A DNA stretch of 14,010 nt, from NCBI GenBank assembly GCA_946626795.1, contig CAMOUZ010000020.1, positions 1 to 14,010 on the forward strand, written 5' to 3'. The DNA comes from an uncultured Clostridia bacterium. GTDB lineage: Bacteria > Bacillota > Clostridia > Christensenellales > CAG-1252. A model generated the notes under the pieces. That model saw nothing but the letters and a program-made list of their open reading frames with translations, was not told the DNA's origin and ran no database searches. Below are positions 6,101-14,010 of this stretch, one piece after another; the first letter of the stretch is position 1, and every line of letters starts with the position of its first letter. The translations under genes and the position numbers were made by a program.

Positions 6101-8713
6101 GGTATTGCAAGAGAGAGAGACCAAAGACTCACAGTCTTTAAAGCCGTCCTTGACGACCACCATTTCCGCAGAGTCCAAGATCGTGATCTTGCGGAGAGTC
6201 TTCTTTCCTTCCGAGGAGATGAAATAACCCATATCCTTAAACGCGCCGATCTCATCCCCGATGAAAGGAAGGGTGATGGCGTCGAGCGCGCCGCAACCGT
6301 AAAGGACTCCTTTCTCGATGCGGCTCACGGTGCCGCGGAGCTGCACGTCGGTAAGCGCTTCGCAATTCGCAAAAAGCTTCTCGGGAATCGTCGTTCCGGA
6401 GAAGACGAGGTCCACTCTCTCCAAGCTTTCGCAGGAGGAGAAAGCGCCCTTTCCGATTTTCAGCTCGGGAGCGAGGGCGGAATAACGCAACTCGCGGATC
6501 GAGGAGCACTCTGCAAAAGCATAATCCCCTACCGAGAGATAACGGTCGAGATACGCCTTGGAGGAAGCTGTCCTGTAAAAGGCTTTATCCCCTACTTCGC
6601 TTACGGAGGAGACCTTCTGCGTGGCGTCCAAAACCGAACAGCCTTGGAAAGCGCCGTCCCCCACTTTCGTAACGTTCTTGCCACCCGTCAGATTTTCGAG
6701 CGCGGGACAAGCTTTGAAACAATGCTTGGGGATCTCCGTCGTAGCGGAATGCAGCTTCACGGTGGTCAAAGCGCCGCAATTCTCAAAAGCATGCGCGCCG
6801 AAAGTGACCGGTGCGGCAGAGAGATCCGCCGTCTCCAATTGATCGCAATTACGGAAGGCATTCGCTCCGACCGTCGTACAATTCGATCCCAGCGTGACGC
6901 TTTGCAATTGATTCGGCAAGATGAAAGAATTCGCCGCTACGCCGATGATCTCATAATCTTCATAGACACGAGGGATCGTGATATCGGTCAAGCTCCTATC
7001 GAAAAGCCCCGCAACGACCATCGTATGATCCGCGCGGCGATTATAATAATAAGACTCGTCGTACGCGTCATAGCGCCCCATAAAATAACAGCCCGTGACC
7101 AAAAGCAGGAAGGAAATGATCCCGAGGGAGCACGCCCATCTGCGGCCTTTTCCGAATTTTTTTCCATAATCGCTCTTCTTGTCGCGCTTCTTTCCGTAGG
7201 GGCGGTCATACGCCTTATTTCGACTGACGACGCCGCATATCGTAATATACGTCACGACGAGCAAGGTCACGAGCGCCGTCAAAGCAAGCTGACCGATGAG
7301 CTGATCGATCAAGGTGTAACGATAGATCCCATATACGGCGAGAAGCCCCGCAAAGAAGAAGAAGGAGAAAGTGACGGGCGCTTTGCGAAGCGCGCTTTCT
7401 TTCTTATTCAACTTCGCGATCTCCTCTTCCGCCAAGGTGTCCAAAAGAAGCCCGAGGAGGACTCGGCTCATATCGAAAAGAAGTGCTTCGTCGGGCATCT
7501 CCTCGATGCAGCTCGCGTTGTCGGCAAAATCCTGCAAAAGCGCGGCCAACGCGGGATCCTTCCGATAATCTCTGCCGAGATCCGCGGCGTCGAGATTATA
7601 AAGATCCCACGCCGTCTTCACCTCCTTCCCTTCCGACAAGGAAGAAGCGTTCTTCTGTAAATAACGCACGTAAGCAGAGAAGAATTTCAAGGCTTGTTTC
7701 GCCGAGACGCTACGCGCTTCCTCCGCGAAACCCGTTTTGCCGGACTTATTCGTGACGGCGAACTGCCCCGCCTTGTCGTCAAACTCGCATTTTGCTTTCC
7801 CCGCGGACTTAAAAAGGAACTTGGGGAGGGTATAATTCGGATAAACGAGACGATCGCCTTCGAGATCTACGCGGAAAGACGCGTAGTTCTTCAAAGCGGT
7901 GTAATCTCCGAGAGAGATATACGAAGAAAAGATCCTCTCATAATCCACGTTCTTTTTCCCGATCGCGCTCTCGATGACGGTGACGCGCGAAAGGATCTTG
8001 TCCCATTTGATGGGGCGGAACCAAGATTTATCCGTGCCCGGATATTTGACATTCTTGCTGACGATATATTTATCGTAGAAAGCTTCTTTCTTCTTTTTCC
8101 AAAACTCTGCGAAAAGCTCTTTTCTCCGCGCCGCGCGCTCCTGCGCCGCCTCGATCTCGCTCGCGAATTTACGGACGAAGAGAAGGACGTCGACCTTGTC
8201 TTCTCTGTCCTCTCCTTTGAGCCCGAATTCGTCCGCGATACCGTCGCTGTAAAAATTCGTCGCCGCGATCTTCTCTTTTATCTTATTACAAGAGGTATTA
8301 AGGACTTTTTCACAGCTGAAATCCTTCGGCTTGTCAAGATCATGAAAGAAAGCGAAAAGGAGCTTTTTGGCGTCATAGCCTGCCGTATCGGGGCGCTCTC
8401 CCGCGGGGAAGCTCTCCCCCTTTTTCACGATGCAATAATCCGCCGGTTTCCTCTGTATCTTCGCCTTATACGCCAAATAATCGAGATCGGACGTATCCAC
8501 CGACGCAATGCCGACGGAAGGATCCCACGCCCCGCCTATCTTCTTCCCGACGGCGGCGCAATAATCCTCAAAGCTGTCATACAGCGGGCGAAATAACATC
8601 TCGCCTTTTTCCGTGAGAACGATCTTGGAATCATAGAGCCACTTATCCGGTTGCCCGAGAGACTGCCATAACGTTCGTTCCGACCATTTTATTTCTGTAT
8701 CACCTATTCCCAT
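3122..8713 (-). CDS. Giant BspA-type leucine-rich-repeat membrane protein with unknown cytosolic domain
   Basis: 1,863 residues from the ATG at 8713; AAGG and AGGAG lie 4 and 11 bases upstream. Residues 1-445 are soluble, charged and unrecognised, and there is no signal peptide. Three predicted membrane helices follow: about 446-466 (TFSFFFFAGLLAVYGIY), 473-496 and 527-546. The linker 497-526 is very Lys/Arg-rich (RPYGKKRDKKSDYGKK), so by the positive-inside rule the N-terminal domain and linker are cytosolic and the rest is outside. From about 575 to 1845 are BspA/LRR_5 repeats of roughly 20-25 residues, with the pattern IG..AF..C..L..V.L, grouped into six larger modules. The end has the typical YYGGTNEDWEDV motif and a short NYSNYS-rich tail. 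LRR_5 proteins usually bind host or microbial surfaces and most are secreted. Here the intracellular domain instead suggests a receptor or a surface protein coupled to cytosolic partners. The gene begins 22 bases after the MBG-repeat gene, so the two are co-transcribed. Confidence 0.92.
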   Translation of the reverse strand: MGIGDTEIKWSERTLWQSLGQPDKWLYDSKIVLTEKGEMLFRPLYDSFEDYCAAVGKKIGGAWDPSVGIASVDTSDLDYLAYKAKIQRKPADYCIVKKGESFPAGERPDTAGYDAKKLLFAFFHDLDKPKDFSCEKVLNTSCNKIKEKIAATNFYSDGIADEFGLKGEDREDKVDVLLFVRKFASEIEAAQERAARRKELFAEFWKKKKEAFYDKYIVSKNVKYPGTDKSWFRPIKWDKILSRVTVIESAIGKKNVDYERIFSSYISLGDYTALKNYASFRVDLEGDRLVYPNYTLPKFLFKSAGKAKCEFDDKAGQFAVTNKSGKTGFAEEARSVSAKQALKFFSAYVRYLQKNASSLSEGKEVKTAWDLYNLDAADLGRDYRKDPALAALLQDFADNASCIEEMPDEALLFDMSRVLLGLLLDTLAEEEIAKLNKKESALRKAPVTFSFFFFAGLLAVYGIYRYTLIDQLIGQLALTALVTLLVVTYITICGVVSRNKAYDRPYGKKRDKKSDYGKKFGKGRRWACSLGIISFLLLVTGCYFMGRYDAYDESYYYNRRADHTMVVAGLFDRSLTDITIPRVYEDYEIIGVAANSFILPNQLQSVTLGSNCTTVGANAFRNCDQLETADLSAAPVTFGAHAFENCGALTTVKLHSATTEIPKHCFKACPALENLTGGKNVTKVGDGAFQGCSVLDATQKVSSVSEVGDKAFYRTASSKAYLDRYLSVGDYAFAECSSIRELRYSALAPELKIGKGAFSSCESLERVDLVFSGTTIPEKLFANCEALTDVQLRGTVSRIEKGVLYGCGALDAITLPFIGDEIGAFKDMGYFISSEGKKTLRKITILDSAEMVVVKDGFKDCESLVSLSCNTITKVEEAGFKNCARFRDISFAGITTIGKEAFANTALESYSSGAVVTEIGDKAFAGCQSLQSVSIMDPSLKLGKKVFDDCPMLSVFRCAAIGSDKDPRTLQSVVGSSVSALETVYVTDQASLAASAFDGCVSLYKVVLGDRIEEIPKYCFKDCASLSVVEAANLSSIDTGAFYGCENLKSVPCMGALVEVGAEAFSYSGVTAFLGTAALEKVGYRAFASSALSTLDISDSLSAKIGKKAFTDCNALTSASLAYLGSEKSPCTMDDIFGSTKSSLTTVGLGGKCEKKGCFAGCTSLNTVYLSDDQTVIPASAFKDCSSLWRVEAPAVTVVKEDAFRGCEWLSSILFESLERIEKNAYRGTGVRYLKDLPSLTYIGEGAFAESDLESVSLPNAELSFGKGAFDQCERLTDVELSRLCSGEKPTTMKNVFGTTRANVLSISLSSQPELAKGAFSGCYYLTDLVLDTPIEHVPNQAFEECFFLSHLTLNGVSSIGKKAFFRCYALDKVPCETMVTEIKASAFRESGVLSFEAGAGLREIGRNAFRDAEDLLSVDLSSATDLSIGKKSFAECDQLYDVSVYDLDRTMKEMFGESRSMIGRLEIIRPIKKRNCFEGCTSLVSMTLSDEQVVIPTGAFYGCSSLYSVVGKNVTVVKKNAFRDCYEFSDFQCGELTEIGNFAFYRTAINYFTGTDALKVIGKDAFEKSGLLSVEIDGADTKIKENAFANCPDLISVVFNRIGTQKSPKPLSYLLGGKGVSWVQSVTITNQTSIADSAYRKAYDLVSVKYLQPAEKIGSNAFRGCYSLKNFDFSGATEIGACAFYECSDLLAVNFSNNLQKIGRSAFSGCYNLASVTIPDSIEKIEERAFYKCSGIQELNLGKNVKVINRKAFAYCYGLDYVIFNQGIETIESSAFRDCHYMYAIALPSSIKKIGTFAFYECASSASTGGLLVYYGGTNEDWEDVRKSMAFTGAYHSMKPNSYSTLSDRENGNYSNYSNYYN
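3859..6290 (-). repeat. Six higher-order modules within the LRR ectodomain
   Basis: A non-LRR insert of the form 'GS.KSP.T...(I/V/M)FG......L..(V/I).(I/L)' recurs six times. Its starts on the minus strand lie near 6275, 5845, 5353, 4871, 4381 and 3910, which is 430-490 bases or about 143-164 residues apart. Examples are GSDKDPRTLQSVVG, GSEKSPCTMDDIFG, SGEKPTTMKNVFG, DRTMKEMFG and GTQKSPKPLSYLLG. Several LRRs lie between inserts. This is a protein-level tandem duplication pattern, well diverged at the DNA level. Confidence 0.75.
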
Positions 8714-8735
8714 TTTGCCTTATTCTCCTGCTGTA

Positions 8736-11700
8736 TTATTGCGACACGACGAAGCTCGTCGCTCTCGTTTTAAACGTAATGCTACTGAAACTTTCGTTCT
8801 TCTTACTGACAACGATATAATAAGTACCGGGGGTCGCGAACACTTCGGACTCAGAAGTGGGGTTACCATTCGGATATGCAGACGGCTTATAATACTTAAA
8901 CTCCAAACGATTGATAACGCCCGACTCGGTAGAGATCGCGTTTTTGAGAGCCTCCGCCGATGCATAGGACGGATTCTTGGCGACGAGCGCCGCGATATCA
9001 AGATCCAAGACCGCGGTTTTCACAGTGAAGTTCATTTCGTTGCTATTGTTGTTGAAGAGATAATTCTTCGTGAACTTACAATTGATATTGTACGTACCGA
9101 ATCCCGTTACGCTGCACGTCTTTTGCTCATTATAAAGGATAATCTCCTGTTCGCTCACATCATTTCCCTCAACGAACAAGCAAACTTCATATTCAAAGGT
9201 ATCCTCGCCTCCATAATATATCGTGCCGGTGTAATTCGCCCAAGCCGACTCTCCCTTCTTACGAACCTTCAGGATGGCGCCTGTGGTCGACAGTTTCTTC
9301 GGGGCGATCTCCCAATACACCGTAGCCGAATGATACCCGCTTTCATTGAAGGAAACCGAATCGACATCGGTACCCGCCACAAACTTATAGTTCTTAGACG
9401 TAAGGGTAAATACTGCACAGTAAGGAGCATTTGCAGTATTTGCATCCGTTTGCGCATTCCCCACAAGATCGAAGGGCACATTGGTCTCGGACAACGTATA
9501 GCTGATGTTCTTTGCCGTCCCATCATACGTAAAGCTATTTGCCGTAATATTCAAGGTAACTTCTTTTGCATTGATCGTCCAATACGCCTCAGCGACCGTC
9601 TTTGCACTATTTGTGATACTATTCACGCCTTCGCCTTGCTTAAAGTAATAATTGGGAGAAGTCAAGGTGTAAATCGCGATGTACGGGATGGATGACGCGT
9701 CTTGCTTGTTGATTCCGCTTGGGGAGATACATTGCATTGCATTTGTTTCTTCATCCCCATTTGCATCATAAACATGGAATGTAGGCGAATGCCAATTCCC
9801 ATCATAATCAAAGGTCTTCTGCGAAACACGTAATTCGACCTCCTTGGGGGCTATGGTCCAAGGATACGTCGTGACTCCCGTCAGCTCGAATTTGCCTTCC
9901 TCTGCCTGACTCAGATTTAAAGTAACAGTTGCCGTATAATTTCCGCTGTTGGTCTTCACTGCGTGCGATATAAGACATTTACCCTCATAATCGACGCCGC
10001 CTTGGCTCGAAATGCTGACATTGATGCGCTGTGGCACTCCGGAATATTCGGTGCTTTCGCGTTGATCGTCGAAGACGACCGAAAGCTTAACTTTTTCGAT
10101 CTCCCAAGCGATCGTTTTCTCAGACGCCCCACCTGCAAAACAATAATCACTTCCCAAAATAAAGTGCGCTTGATACTGACCGATTTCGGTCTTTTCGATA
10201 TTCGTCGTGCTCATCGTCACCATCGACGGAGTGGTATTATACGTCAAGCGGATGGTTTCACCCGTGTATTCATACAATATTTTCGATACATTCAAGGTCA
10301 CTTCCTTAGGCGCAATGGTCCATTCGATCGTCGTATTGGTGATCGGAGTCGCATTCGTCCAACCAAAGCAGTAATTCGCGTTCGTTATCGTCGCAGTCGC
10401 CATATACTTTGCGGCATTCGTTCCCGTTTTATTATCGATCGTATAGAAGGCAGAAGCAGCAAAAGGATAGGTCTGTTCCTCGCCCGTATAAATCAGATCC
10501 TGCGTCGCAACAGGCGCATTGATCGTCTGTCTCTTGATCGTCCAAGAAGCAGAGATTTTCGATCCGTTCTTTGTCCAAGACGAAGGATAACTCGAAATGA
10601 CATAGTTTCCGTTCGCGACTTCCACCGTCATGGAGTAAGACCCCACATTCGTGGCGGTATTCCCTGTAACGGTGATCGTATTCGCACCCGCATTCGAATT
10701 GACGACAAAAGTCTTTGCCGATCCGCTATACGTTTCTTCTTTGCCGGCGGCATCACCTGTGATAGTGATCCCCTTGGGCGATATGATCCAAGCAAGGCTG
10801 TAGGCTTGCGTTTCAATGCCCGCAAACTTGTAATTCACCCACGCCGAATTTTTCAAAGAAACTTCCGGCAAATAGGTGTCGGCATTCGTCTTGACATTAT
10901 TCGTAAAGTCACAAAGCGAATCTGCATTCGAGACACCGGAAACCGTGAAATAGGTATGCGCAAGTCCGTCATAAACGACGTTGCCCGAACTTGTCACCGT
11001 AAGCTCTTTCTTCGCGATGGACCAACCGAGATTTACACTCGTCACACTGCCCGCGAAGGTGTAGTTATTTTGATATGCGTTCTTGATCGTCACGGTCGCC
11101 GTATAAGAGGAGCCCGCATTCGTGCCGGTATTGCCGGTGACGGAAGTCACTTTTCCGCTGTCTGCGGATCTCTCGCCCGTCACATTGACGCCCTTCGTCT
11201 GCTGAGCGCCGTTATAGGTGAGCGAGGAAGCGTCAAGCGCCGCCGAGATCGTCCTCTTGGCGATATTCACGGTATGGAACGCCGCGCTCGAAAGCTCGTA
11301 ATTCGTCCACTCGCCGGGCGAAACCATAATGGTATATCCGCCTGCTTCTCTATGATCCACGGCGCTGAAATCGATCACCGCCTGCGAACCGGAATACGTC
11401 TTCGCGCCCGCATCGTCCGTAACGGTAATAAGTCCTTCCAAAGACGCGGCGCTATGCGCGCATACGCCCTGCACGGAGATCGTAAGCTGATTATTATTGC
11501 CATAGATGCAATCCGTATGATCGCTCGTAGTCCCGAAGGAGATGGTGACGGGTCTCTTCGTGATCGCCCAAGACAAGTCTTCGGAACCCGCGTAAGCGTA
11601 ATTCGCGGCGCTTGCAAGTCCCGTGACCACGATGTGATACTCGCCGACATTCGTCTCGCTCGCTGTCGTGCCCTCGCCGAAGATGATCTCATTGCGATCG

Positions 11701-14010
11701 AGCGCAAGCCCGTCGAAGAGAATGGTCGGCGTATGAGACATGCCGTCATACACGATGCTGTTTTCATTCGTCTGTAAGGCGACGGAAGTGATGGTCTTCT
11801 TATTCACCGTGAAGACGGCTTTGCTTCCCGAGGTGACCGCATAGTTATCGCAAAGGGCGGAGATCCCGACGGTGTACGTGGCGGCATTCGTCGCCCTGAA
11901 CTGCACGGTCAGTCTCGACTCTCCCGCGTCATAACCGATGGAGCCCAAGGTCACGCCCGAAGGCAAAGAGAACTTATTCGCCGCGCCCGATTGGATCGCG
12001 CTGAGATCGCCCTCCGCAACGCCCTCGATCCTGAGCGTAAAGGTGAGCTGGCTATTCGCATAGGTCTGCGCGTCCAAGGTGCTATCGACGGAGATGGCCT
12101 TCGCTTCGATCCGATAGGCATAGGAAGCGCCCGAAGCGATCTCGTAATTCCCGTTGGAGATCGATACGCCCGCCGAATAAGAGCCCGCATTCGTCTTCTT
12201 GTCATTCGTGACGGTCGCCCCGACGTCATCCGCTCCGTACACGCCCGACAAACTCGGCGTGGCAACGTACTGCCCGCCGTTATAGACCACGGTGGGCGTC
12301 CCGTCCACGATCGTCACCGATCCGGAGAGGCTCCAACCGATATTCACCGCCGCGGGAGTGATGCTCCAAGCAAAGAGCCTCGTCGTCTCATCCAAAACGT
12401 AGTTCTTATTTACGTCCGCATTGGTCAGCGAAGCTACCGCTTGATAGCTCTCCGCACGCACGTCCATCTTGGAATACTCACTCGACGCGGAAAGCACGGG
12501 GGTCTCGCCGTTCTGCGCGCCCGAAAGGACCTCGGGGGTCAAAGTGACGGTCGTCCCGTCATAGACATAAGAGGTCAAAGCGTTCGAAGCGTCTCTCTTC
12601 CAAAGGACGGTCAAAGTCCTCTTCGTGATCGTCCAAGTCCAAGTCTTCGTGCCTGCGTCAAGGTCGTAATTCTGATTTACATCCGCGGAAGTAAACGCCG
12701 CTACCGCCTCATAACTCGTCGTCCTCGCGTCCTTCGCGGCGTATTCGCTCGAAGCGACAAGGACGGGGCTCTCCCCGCTCACTGCGCCCGAAAGGACCAC
12801 GGGGGTCAAGGTAACGGTCGTTCCGTCATAGATGTAAGACGGAGACGCCGCCGCGCCGCCCTTTTTCCAAGCAACGGTCAAAGTCCTCGTCGAGATGCGC
12901 CAATTACAGCCGGGCGCGGAAGTCGGGAGAGCATAATTATACTGTGCTGTGCCCGCGATCCCCGTAATCGTCGCCGAGTACGACGTGCTCGCAGCGGTAT
13001 TATTCGCATTCGCATAGGTAAAAGTCACCGCATCATTCGCGGCAACATTCGACGCAACGGCAAAGACGTAATGCTGCGTGCCGTCATAGACGTAATCCGC
13101 GTCTTGATAAATATTGCCGCCTTCATTCTTCCATACGAAGCCCGTCAACGTGCGTTTCTCGATCGTCCAAGCCTTTTGAAGCGCCGCGGAAGTGATCCCT
13201 TCGAGAGTGTAATTCGGATTCGTGAGACCTGTAAGCGTCGTCGTATAATTGCCCGCATTTCTGCAAGCGCCGCTGTAAGAATACACGCAACCGACGTCGT
13301 CCGACCCCGCCGCATTCGTCGGGCTGACGACATACGCGCCTTGATGGGCGGCGCCGTCATAGATCTTGTCATAAGAGGTGTCGGAAAGAACCCAGCTGAA
13401 TTGGAGCTGTCTCGGAGAAATGCTGAAAGTATCGCCCCAAGAGTACTTGCCGCCGTTCTCCGTATCCTCGTAGAGAGCGGACTGCACCGTATAATTCGGA
13501 TCGACGCATTCCATCGTGATGGTGAAAGACGCGACCGTCCGATGCTTGAAAGTGAACACCCCTTTATTCTCGTCGAGGATCGCCTCGAAGGAGCGCTCAT
13601 CAAGCGGGACATCGGAAGTTGATGCGACGTTCAGATTGATATACTCATTTCTCCATTGAGAATTGCAGTCTTTCGTCTGCAAGCCCGAGAGGGTCAAACT
13701 TGCGATAACAGAGTTTCCCGTATAGTTATTCGACAGATTATCCCAAGCGTAAGTCAGCGTTGCCGGAGTGATATGCCATTCTCTCGTGGCGTCCGCGTCC
13801 TGTGCCAAAACATAGTTTGCGTCCGAGAAGCTCGCCACCGCCGTCTCATAGTCTCCGACATTCGTCCGCTGACTGCCCTTCCCCGTGGCGTAACGCACGA
13901 GAGGGGCGTCCGCCGCCTCGGCAAGCACCCAAGCGCCCGTCTCGGGATCCACAACGTATTTTACCGTGGCGACCGTCAGCGACGCCGTCACCTCCTGCTT
14001 CGCTCCGGTG
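8736..14010 (-). CDS. Giant MBG/YDG-repeat surface protein, 5' end outside window
   Basis: The frame is open to the right edge (upstream codons read TGAKQE), so the start is not in the window; the GTG at 13991 is an internal Val. At least 1,757 residues are present. The protein is a string of about 19 beta modules of roughly 75-95 residues. Each has Y(D/T/N)G near its start, a middle TN.G.Y...V or similar, then NY, and ends W.I..(K/R).(L/V)T; clear ends include WTIEKRTLT, WTITKRTLT, WSIAKKELT and WTIAPKEVT. These are hallmarks of the MBG and YDG domains found in large bacterial adhesins and stalk-like surface proteins. The last 150 or so residues diverge from the repeat and end in SFVVSQ. There is no LPXTG signal or C-terminal membrane helix, so anchoring, if any, must be N-terminal. 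Secretion is assumed rather than seen. It lies 22 bases upstream of the LRR membrane protein gene, and the two could act together at the surface. Confidence 0.9.
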   Translation of the reverse strand, partial: TGAKQEVTASLTVATVKYVVDPETGAWVLAEAADAPLVRYATGKGSQRTNVGDYETAVASFSDANYVLAQDADATREWHITPATLTYAWDNLSNNYTGNSVIASLTLSGLQTKDCNSQWRNEYINLNVASTSDVPLDERSFEAILDENKGVFTFKHRTVASFTITMECVDPNYTVQSALYEDTENGGKYSWGDTFSISPRQLQFSWVLSDTSYDKIYDGAAHQGAYVVSPTNAAGSDDVGCVYSYSGACRNAGNYTTTLTGLTNPNYTLEGITSAALQKAWTIEKRTLTGFVWKNEGGNIYQDADYVYDGTQHYVFAVASNVAANDAVTFTYANANNTAASTSYSATITGIAGTAQYNYALPTSAPGCNWRISTRTLTVAWKKGGAAASPSYIYDGTTVTLTPVVLSGAVSGESPVLVASSEYAAKDARTTSYEAVAAFTSADVNQNYDLDAGTKTWTWTITKRTLTVLWKRDASNALTSYVYDGTTVTLTPEVLSGAQNGETPVLSASSEYSKMDVRAESYQAVASLTNADVNKNYVLDETTRLFAWSITPAAVNIGWSLSGSVTIVDGTPTVVYNGGQYVATPSLSGVYGADDVGATVTNDKKTNAGSYSAGVSISNGNYEIASGASYAYRIEAKAISVDSTLDAQTYANSQLTFTLRIEGVAEGDLSAIQSGAANKFSLPSGVTLGSIGYDAGESRLTVQFRATNAATYTVGISALCDNYAVTSGSKAVFTVNKKTITSVALQTNENSIVYDGMSHTPTILFDGLALDRNEIIFGEGTTASETNVGEYHIVVTGLASAANYAYAGSEDLSWAITKRPVTISFGTTSDHTDCIYGNNNQLTISVQGVCAHSAASLEGLITVTDDAGAKTYSGSQAVIDFSAVDHREAGGYTIMVSPGEWTNYELSSAAFHTVNIAKRTISAALDASSLTYNGAQQTKGVNVTGERSADSGKVTSVTGNTGTNAGSSYTATVTIKNAYQNNYTFAGSVTSVNLGWSIAKKELTVTSSGNVVYDGLAHTYFTVSGVSNADSLCDFTNNVKTNADTYLPEVSLKNSAWVNYKFAGIETQAYSLAWIISPKGITITGDAAGKEETYSGSAKTFVVNSNAGANTITVTGNTATNVGSYSMTVEVANGNYVISSYPSSWTKNGSKISASWTIKRQTINAPVATQDLIYTGEEQTYPFAASAFYTIDNKTGTNAAKYMATATITNANYCFGWTNATPITNTTIEWTIAPKEVTLNVSKILYEYTGETIRLTYNTTPSMVTMSTTNIEKTEIGQYQAHFILGSDYCFAGGASEKTIAWEIEKVKLSVVFDDQRESTEYSGVPQRINVSISSQGGVDYEGKCLISHAVKTNSGNYTATVTLNLSQAEEGKFELTGVTTYPWTIAPKEVELRVSQKTFDYDGNWHSPTFHVYDANGDEETNAMQCISPSGINKQDASSIPYIAIYTLTSPNYYFKQGEGVNSITNSAKTVAEAYWTINAKEVTLNITANSFTYDGTAKNISYTLSETNVPFDLVGNAQTDANTANAPYCAVFTLTSKNYKFVAGTDVDSVSFNESGYHSATVYWEIAPKKLSTTGAILKVRKKGESAWANYTGTIYYGGEDTFEYEVCLFVEGNDVSEQEIILYNEQKTCSVTGFGTYNINCKFTKNYLFNNNSNEMNFTVKTAVLDLDIAALVAKNPSYASAEALKNAISTESGVINRLEFKYYKPSAYPNGNPTSESEVFATPGTYYIVVSKKNESFSSITFKTRATSFVVSQ
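12365..12898 (-). repeat. Two closely similar 89-residue MBG modules in tandem
   Basis: Two adjacent modules share a 267-base period; the DNA word GGTCAAAGTCCT occurs at 12609 and 12876. Both proteins read RTLTV.WK, then Y(I/V)YDGTTVTLTP, VLSGA, a SSEY segment, SY.AVA and ADVN.NY. They are much closer to each other than to the other modules, which points to a recent duplication or gene conversion. Confidence 0.75.

Noticed and set aside
5747..7660. Rightward open frame of 637 codons
   Set aside because: Same register and composition argument; it lies wholly opposite the clear LRR-coding sequence.
7694..8596. Rightward open frame of 300 codons opposite the N-terminal domain of the LRR protein
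   Set aside because: It is in register with the sense gene and the protein resembles nothing; the sense frame is continuous with the membrane and LRR parts.
9963..13622. Two long rightward open frames (9963-11777 and 11991-13622)
   Set aside because: Opposite the MBG repeats and in register with them; explained by avoidance of TTA, CTA and TCA codons.
13989..13991. GTG as the start of the MBG-repeat gene
   Set aside because: The frame is open upstream to the window edge and no spaced Shine-Dalgarno precedes it; it reads as Val inside a beta module.
8736..14010. Regular repeats that might suggest a CRISPR array
   Set aside because: Periods are about 230-290 bases, units diverge, and all follow a protein reading frame.

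Overview
The window joins two unlike pieces of DNA. Bases 1-1790 are AT-rich (22 of the first 60 bases are G or C) and carry a short leftward operon: a Fic-family gene followed by an unfinished gene for a protein resembling the uracil-DNA-glycosylase fold. Bases from about 1790 onward are GC-richer (36 of 60 in 4441-4500) and carry a very large leftward operon of surface and membrane protein genes. The reading frames use the standard code, with good Shine-Dalgarno sites and T-tailed terminators. The giant MBG/YDG-repeat and BspA-type leucine-rich-repeat proteins suggest a host-associated, probably gut, member of the Clostridia (Bacillota). That assignment is inference from style, not from a marker gene.

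The junction looks like an integration site. A 44-base tRNA 3' half (anticodon loop, T-arm, acceptor strand, CCA; probably tRNA-Arg with anticodon CCT) lies at 1792-1835 and is followed at once by its own terminator, but it has no 5' half. On its left is a set of phased GGYATTA repeats of the kind that tyrosine integrases bind near attachment sites. The simplest reading is that everything left of about 1792 is the end of an integrated island, with the restored tRNA and probably the integrase beyond the left edge, and that the right side is resident chromosome. Bases 1870-2190 hold no gene. They contain tRNA-like mirrored repeats, a 47-base sequence present twice 132 bases apart, a strong terminator and a chain of small hairpins.

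The right-hand operon is transcribed toward lower coordinates. From the right edge: (1) a protein of more than 1,750 residues made almost wholly of about 19 MBG/YDG-type beta modules, with its 5' end outside the window; (2) 22 bases later, an 1,863-residue protein with an unrecognised N-terminal domain of about 445 residues, three predicted membrane helices and some 1,270 residues of BspA-type (LRR_5) repeats; (3) 94 bases later, a 278-residue polytopic membrane protein with an HELGH zinc-protease motif. The terminator at 2081-2111 closes the operon. Together they could form a cell-surface apparatus: a large adhesin-like protein, a membrane-spanning LRR protein that could carry an outside signal to a cytosolic domain, and an intramembrane-protease-like partner. 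This functional link is inferred from gene order only.
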